From positions 1,798,001 to 1,862,000 of the forward strand of contig NZ_CP047950.1 of assembly GCF_014280075.1 (NCBI RefSeq): a stretch of DNA of 64,000 bases, in the 5' to 3' direction. Position numbers and translations under genes: made by a program. Within the stretch, counting starts at the first letter, position 1. Each line of letters begins with the position of its first letter. This DNA is from Synechococcus sp. A15-62 (GTDB lineage: Bacteria > Cyanobacteriota > Cyanobacteriia > PCC-6307 > Cyanobiaceae). This document shows positions 59,977 through 64,000 of this stretch, one piece after another. The notes below the pieces were generated by a model. The model was not told the origin of the DNA and did no database searches. It worked only from the letters and a program-made list of their open reading frames with translations.

Positions 59977-60385
59977 TCCTCAGGTCTCCATTTCGCTGAC
60001 AAACAGCCTCCACAAATCACAGTGGTTTTTGTGATCCGATCCCGGTGAAGTAAGGCTTTATCGGGGTCATTTTTGTGCGTCATGGCTACATCAGTGTCGA
60101 TCTCGCAGATCGCAGTGATGCCAAGGCTTCTCCGCAGAACAGACGCGCCGTGAAGAACTGTTACCTGGCCAAATTTCCCTGGCCATCGCCAGCGCAGAAT
60201 GCATCAGCCGAATCCAAGGGAGCGAGCTCACCCCGGTCAGTGTTGACCGATGTGAACAAGTCTCACTCCCAACGCTTCGACCCCCTGTCCCAGCCTTTAG
60301 TCTGGGACGCGATCCCTCGGGATCACCCCTTATTCACCGGATACCGGTCTCCTACGGGCGGCCGCTTGTTTCGAGGCAGAACTGC
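59977..60385 (+). promoter_or_regulatory. apcE-apcA intergenic region: apcABC promoter and structured leader
   Basis: This 409-nt gap should carry the apcABC promoter. It contains an inverted repeat ATCACA-N8-TGTGAT (60016-60035). Near the gene are three consecutive hairpins: GTCCCAG-N8-CTGGGAC (60287-60308), GATCC-CTCG-GGATC (60311-60324) and ACCGG-ATA-CCGGT (60336-60348), just 38 nt before the apcA start. A 104-codon frame within the gap is judged spurious. The function of the elements is inferred, not shown. Confidence 0.6.
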
Positions 60386-60871
60386 ATGAGCATCGTCTCC
60401 AACTCGATCATCAACGCGGACGCCGAAGCCCGCTACCTCAGCCCTGGCGAACTCGACCAGATCAAAGCCTTCGTAACCGGCGGTCAACGCCGTCTGCGCG
60501 TGGCCCAGGTCCTGTGCGAGAGCCGCGAGCGCATCGTCAAGCAGGCTGGTGGTCAGCTGTTCCAGAAGCGTCCCGACGTCATCTCCCCCGGCGGCAACGC
60601 CTACGGCGAAGAGATGACCGCCACATGTCTGCGTGACATGGATTACTACCTCCGCCTCGTCACCTACGGCATCGTTGCCGGTGACGTCACTCCGATCGAA
60701 GAGATCGGTGTGATTGGCGCGAAAGAGCTCTACCGCTCCCTGGGCACACCCCTGGAAGCATTAGCTGAATCCGTGCGCGAGATGAAGATCGTCGCCATGG
60801 GCCTCCTCACTGGAGCCGACGCAGAGGAAGCCGGCACCTACTTCGACTACGTGGTTGGCGCCCTCGCCTGA
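60386..60871 (+). CDS. apcA: Allophycocyanin alpha subunit
   Basis: Core phycobiliprotein alpha chain. The 161-residue protein has the bilin-attachment Cys in [19 protein letters not shown] and the globin-like fold with N-terminus [18 protein letters not shown]. First gene of apcABC; apcB begins 39 nt after its stop. Confidence 0.97.
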   Translation: MSIVSNSIINADAEARYLSPGELDQIKAFVTGGQRRLRVAQVLCESRERIVKQAGGQLFQKRPDVISPGGNAYGEEMTATCLRDMDYYLRLVTYGIVAGDVTPIEEIGVIGAKELYRSLGTPLEALAESVREMKIVAMGLLTGADAEEAGTYFDYVVGALA

Positions 60872-60910
60872 ACCGCACGCTGATTTTCTCCCTCGCCTCC
60901 TCACGGATTC

Positions 60911-61399
60911 ATGCAAGACGCCATCACCAACGTCATCAACAAGTCGGACGTCCAAGGCCTCTACCTGGACACGGCTTCGATGGGCAGCCTCGAGTCGTAT
61001 TTCGCCAGTGGTGAATTGCGCGTGCGCGCTGCCGCCACCATCAGCGCCAATGCTTCGGCCATCATTCGCGATGCCGTGGCCAAGGCTCTGCTGTACTCGG
61101 ACATCACCCGTCCCGGCGGCAACATGTACACCACCCGCCGCTACGCAGCCTGCATCCGCGACCTGGATTACTACCTGCGTTATTCCACCTACGCCATGCT
61201 GGCCGGCGACACCTCGATCCTCGACGAACGTGTTCTGAACGGGCTCAAGGAGACCTACAACTCTCTGGGTGTGCCAATCGGCGCCACCGTTCAGGCCATC
61301 CAGGCCATGAAGGAAGTCACTGCCGGACTGGTCGGCCCTGATGCCGGCAAGGAAATGGGTGTCTACTTCGACTACATCTGTTCCGGTCTCGGCAACTGA
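60911..61399 (+). CDS. apcB: Allophycocyanin beta subunit
   Basis: Core phycobiliprotein beta chain. The 162-residue protein has the chromophore Cys in [19 protein letters not shown] and the family N-terminus [18 protein letters not shown]. It pairs with ApcA in trimers of the core cylinders. It is between apcA and apcC. Confidence 0.97.
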   Translation: MQDAITNVINKSDVQGLYLDTASMGSLESYFASGELRVRAAATISANASAIIRDAVAKALLYSDITRPGGNMYTTRRYAACIRDLDYYLRYSTYAMLAGDTSILDERVLNGLKETYNSLGVPIGATVQAIQAMKEVTAGLVGPDAGKEMGVYFDYICSGLGN

Positions 61400-61404
61400 G
61401 CCCC

Positions 61405-61605
61405 ATGCGGTTGTTCAAAGTCACCGCTTGCATCCCCAGCCCTGAAAAGGTTCGGACGCAGCGCGAATTGCAGAACACCTTCTTCACCAAGTGGGTGCCC
61501 TACGACAGCTGGTTCGCTGAACAGCAGCGCATCCAAAAGCAGGGTGGCCGCATCATCAAGGTGGAGCTCTGCACCGGGGGTCAGCAAGTCAACGTCGGCA
61601 ACTGA
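61405..61605 (+). CDS. apcC: Phycobilisome core small linker (L-C 7.8)
   Basis: The 66-residue linker caps core cylinders and modulates allophycocyanin absorption. Its sequence (MRLFKVTACIPSPEKVRTQR..., then GGRIIKVELCTGGQQVNVGN) is the typical CpcD/ApcC fold. It starts 5 nt after apcB and is followed by a terminator. Confidence 0.96.
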   Translation: MRLFKVTACIPSPEKVRTQRELQNTFFTKWVPYDSWFAEQQRIQKQGGRIIKVELCTGGQQVNVGN

Positions 61606-61628
61606 ACTCCTCTCCCAAGCAAATTCCA

Positions 61629-61655
61629 AGCCCGGTTTATCACCGGGCTTTTTTA
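61629..61655 (+). terminator. Rho-independent terminator of apcABC
   Basis: AGCCCGGT and ACCGGGCT form a perfect 8-bp stem with a short AT loop, followed by a run of six T. It lies about 23 nt after apcC. Confidence 0.93.
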
Positions 61656-61662
61656 TTGGCCA

Positions 61663-62469
61663 TCAACCGTGGAGGGTCTGCGCCACCAAAGCATCGAGAT
61701 CCGGAAGAACAGCGGCATCTCCCTCCCCCAACCAGAGCACGTACTCGTGGTTGCCGGCAGGCCCGGTGATGGGTGAAGCCACCAAGCCCTGGGGCTGCCA
61801 ACCCGATTCTGCTGCTACTGCAATCACGGATTCAATGGCATCCCTGTGGGCCGCAGGGTCACGCACCACGCCCCCCTTTCCGACACGGCTCTTGCCCACC
61901 TCAAACTGCGGCTTCACCAGCACCAGCGCATCGGTCTCTGGGCCCCGCAACAGCCGGCGCAAGGCTGGAAGAATCAGCCGCAGGGAAATGAACGACACAT
62001 CAGTGACGGCCAAACTGGGCCAGGGATCGTCAGCTCCATAGAGATCGTCGGGCTGCAGATGGCGCAGGTTGGTGCGTTCCCGCAGCACCACCCGTTCGTC
62101 AGTCCTCAAGCTCCAGGCCGTCTGGCCGTAACCCACATCAACGCCATAAACACGAGAAGCACCGTGCTGCAGCAGGCAATCGGTAAATCCCCCTGTGGAG
62201 ATGCCGCCGTCCAGGCAGACACGCCCCTTTACCGGCACAGGAAAAGCCCTCAAGCCCTCTAGTAGTTTTTCGCCCCCTCGAGAGACAAAGCGGGGGGGCT
62301 GCTCCACCCGAAGTTCTCGCTCCGGCGTTACCTCTGTTCCGGGCTTATCCAACAGGGTCCCGGAACCATCCCGCACCTTTCCAGCACGAATCAATTGCTG
62401 CGCCTGTTGGCGTGAACTGACCAATCCACGGGTCAGGAGTTCCAGATCAAGACGCTGTTTGGACGCCAT
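61663..62469 (-). CDS. TlyA-family rRNA 2'-O-methyltransferase (hemolysin-A-like)
   Basis: A 268-residue protein with an N-terminal S4 RNA-binding domain (RLDLELLTRGLVSSRQQAQQ) and a C-terminal FtsJ-like methyltransferase with motif I CLDGGISTGGFTDCLL, plus LVLVKPQFEVGK. TlyA homologues methylate rRNA 2'-hydroxyls. ATG 62469 (MASKQRLDLEL) is preferred over an open frame upstream. It is convergent with apcC and faces its terminator. Confidence 0.88.
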   Translation of the reverse strand: MASKQRLDLELLTRGLVSSRQQAQQLIRAGKVRDGSGTLLDKPGTEVTPERELRVEQPPRFVSRGGEKLLEGLRAFPVPVKGRVCLDGGISTGGFTDCLLQHGASRVYGVDVGYGQTAWSLRTDERVVLRERTNLRHLQPDDLYGADDPWPSLAVTDVSFISLRLILPALRRLLRGPETDALVLVKPQFEVGKSRVGKGGVVRDPAAHRDAIESVIAVAAESGWQPQGLVASPITGPAGNHEYVLWLGEGDAAVLPDLDALVAQTLHG

Positions 62470-62565
62470 TGCGACATAAAAGCAGACCGATCCCGAAGAA
62501 ATCCGGCGATCCAGCGGCTGGAACGTGTTCTGCCTAGAGGATTTTCTCAATTCGCGTCGAGCGAC

Positions 62566-62766
62566 GTGTCCAACCACCGCCCCAAACCCGCCAAGGTGGT
62601 GCCGCTGTTGCGGCCGGGCATCTTTGTGCGGCTCGATAACCAGCCCTCCGACCTACCGCCCTTCCAAGTTCTTCACTGCCGCGGGGGACGCTGCTGGGTG
62701 CGCCAACAATCCTGGGGATCCCACGTGCAATGGGAAGTTGAGCATGAGCGCTTGAACGTTGCATAA
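62566..62766 (+). CDS. Small conserved hypothetical protein
   Basis: A 66-residue protein from GTG 62566 (SNHRPKPAKVVPLLRPGIFV...) with a likely beta-rich fold (IFVRLDNQPSDLPPFQVLHC; WVRQQSWGSHVQWEVEHERL). It has no catalytic motif. It is divergent from tlyA and precedes ftsW on the same strand. Family unknown. Confidence 0.6.
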   Translation: MSNHRPKPAKVVPLLRPGIFVRLDNQPSDLPPFQVLHCRGGRCWVRQQSWGSHVQWEVEHERLNVA

Positions 62767-62875
62767 ACGAAACCGCTGCTCACCAACGCCTGCAAAGACT
62801 CCCAGCCAACAATTCTGTTCAATCAGTGCCTTGGCAAGGCAACCATTTCACGGCTCAATGGAGCATTGACGCTGT

Positions 62876-64000
62876 TTGAGCAAACGTTTGGGTCAAGCGA
62901 CAACCCTCCAAAGAGCTTCGAGACGACGGGGACAACAAGAGGCTCAGAAGTCGACTCTGATCCAGCGGCTGCTGCCCCTGCCTTGGCAGCTCTGGCCTGC
63001 GGAAGCTCGCCTGCTGATGGGGCTGGCCGGATTCTGGAGTGTGGCAGGACTGGTGGTGCTCGCGTCAGCCAGTTGGTGGGTGGCCCTGCGAGAAATGGGC
63101 GACGGCGGCTTTTACCTCAAGCGGCAGGCCATCTGGCTGATGGCCAGCTGGAGTTTGCTGGGCATCACAATCTCCACCAACTTGCGGCGCTGGCTGCGCT
63201 GGTCAGGCCCGGGGCTATGGATGGGCTGCCTGTTGATCGCCGCCACCCTGGTGATGGGCACCACGGTGAACGGCGCCAGCCGTTGGCTGGTGCTGGGCCC
63301 ACTGCAGATGCAGCCCTCGGAGCTGGTGAAACCCTTTGTGGTGCTCCAGGCCGCCAACCTGTTCGCTCCCTGGAACCGCATGAGCCTCGACCAGAAGCTG
63401 CTTTGGCTGGGGAGCTTCGGCGGGCTGTTGCTGCTGATCCTCAAGCAACCCAACCTCTCCACAGCGGCCCTGATGGGACTCACTCTCTGGATGGTGGCAC
63501 TAGCAGCCGGCCTGCGCTGGCGCAGCCTGCTAGGCACCGCCCTTGCGGGATCGCTGCTAGGCACCGCCAGCATTTTGATCAATGAATATCAGCGGATCCG
63601 GGTGGTGTCGTTTCTGGATCCCTGGAACGATCCGATGGGAGATGGCTATCAGCTGGTGCAGAGCCTGCTGGCGATCGGATCGGGCGGTTGGATGGGGCAG
63701 GGCTATGGCCTCTCCACCCAAAAGCTCCAATACCTGCCGATCCAGAGCACCGATTTCATCTACGCGGTGTTCGCCGAGGAATTTGGATTCGTGGGCTCGG
63801 TGCTGTTGCTGCTGTTCCTGATGCTGGTGGCCTGGGTGGGGCTGCGGGTGGCCCTGCGCTGCCGAAGCAACCAGGCACGGCTTGTGGCCATCGGCTGCAG
63901 CACGATCCTGGTAGGCCAGTCGATCCTGAACATCGCGGTGGCCTCTGGGGCGATGCCCACCACCGGTCTGCCATTGCCCTTGATCAGCTACGGCGGCAAC
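62876..64000 (+). CDS. ftsW: Cell-division/peptidoglycan glycosyltransferase FtsW/RodA family (partial)
   Basis: SEDS-family membrane protein that polymerises peptidoglycan at the division septum. The frame starts at TTG 62876 (TTG 62888 also possible), preceded by GGAG at 62860, and runs off the window. Hydrophobic helices include GFWSVAGLVVLASASWW and FGGLLLLILKQPNLSTAA. SEDS motifs are NGASRWLVLGPLQMQPSEL, FAEEFGFVGSVLLLL and the start of the GxxPxTGxxLPxxSYGG motif (GAMPTTGLPLPLISYGGN) at the edge. FtsW and RodA are hard to separate by eye; the Arg/Pro-rich N-terminus suggests FtsW. Confidence 0.85.
   Translation, partial: MSKRLGQATTLQRASRRRGQQEAQKSTLIQRLLPLPWQLWPAEARLLMGLAGFWSVAGLVVLASASWWVALREMGDGGFYLKRQAIWLMASWSLLGITISTNLRRWLRWSGPGLWMGCLLIAATLVMGTTVNGASRWLVLGPLQMQPSELVKPFVVLQAANLFAPWNRMSLDQKLLWLGSFGGLLLLILKQPNLSTAALMGLTLWMVALAAGLRWRSLLGTALAGSLLGTASILINEYQRIRVVSFLDPWNDPMGDGYQLVQSLLAIGSGGWMGQGYGLSTQKLQYLPIQSTDFIYAVFAEEFGFVGSVLLLLFLMLVAWVGLRVALRCRSNQARLVAIGCSTILVGQSILNIAVASGAMPTTGLPLPLISYGGN

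Noticed and set aside
60075-60389. 104-codon forward frame in the apcE-apcA gap
   Set aside because: It runs through the hairpin-rich leader and into the apcA start, has no convincing ribosome-binding site and a composition unlike a protein of this genome.

Overview
The window looks like a chromosomal segment of a marine Synechococcus (cyanobacterium, subcluster 5.1-like). The evidence is the gene content: a complete kaiA-kaiB-kaiC clock operon (kaiA is absent from Prochlorococcus), allophycocyanin genes apcA, apcB, apcC and the core linker apcE, cytochrome c550 (psbV), plant-type ferredoxins, the split cyanobacterial ATP synthase gene order, the sensor kinase NblS, Ycf65/PSRP-3, an omega subunit of the short cyanobacterial type, and several protein families limited to cyanobacteria. 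Most of the window is dense, GC-rich, mostly housekeeping DNA with many 1-4 nt overlaps between genes.

Layout. 1-7.7 kb: a partial secreted protein, purD-nblS, the kaiABC operon on the opposite strand, then rplU-rpmA. 7.7-19.5 kb: a methyltransferase, truB, yebC, a small Nif11-like peptide, nagB, a SpoIID-like protein, rnz, psbV, a ferredoxin, serA-prmA, a PSII S4-domain protein and tRNA-Val(GAC). 19.6-29 kb: murD, an EVE protein, several small cyanobacterial proteins, rpoZ, an Hsp70-like protein, the ferredoxin-thioredoxin reductase variable chain, pyrR, gpmI and secG. 29.0-33.1 kb: an AT-rich accessory island between secG and groESL, with a sulfotransferase-like gene, a possible glycosyltransferase-like gene and a small coiled-coil gene. 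33.2-38.9 kb: groESL with a perfect CIRCE operator, atpD-atpC, PSRP-3 and a HAD phosphatase. 38.9-49.9 kb: a ChaA-type antiporter, pepP, a tightly coupled corC-GTPase-nadD-nadE row, ald, and a compact ferredoxin-DUF3326-YchJ operon. 50-55.7 kb: the main ATP synthase operon (atp1-B-E-b'-F-H-A-G). 55.7-61.6 kb: a methyltransferase, apcE and apcABC. 61.7-64 kb: tlyA, a small protein and a partial ftsW.

The genes serve photosynthetic energy conversion (phycobilisome core, psbV, ferredoxin, F1Fo ATPase), its timing and stress control (Kai clock, NblS, FtrV redox link, HrcA-type heat-shock operator) and core metabolism (purines, NAD, serine, translation). The least explained parts are the AT-rich island, the structured apcABC and atpE leaders, the Nif11-like peptide, the HAD gene with no ordinary start codon and the DUF3326 operon. 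No rRNA, CRISPR array, insertion sequence or integrase was seen. Start codons were chosen by family N-termini, ribosome-binding sites and neighbour overlaps, and several remain ambiguous as noted.
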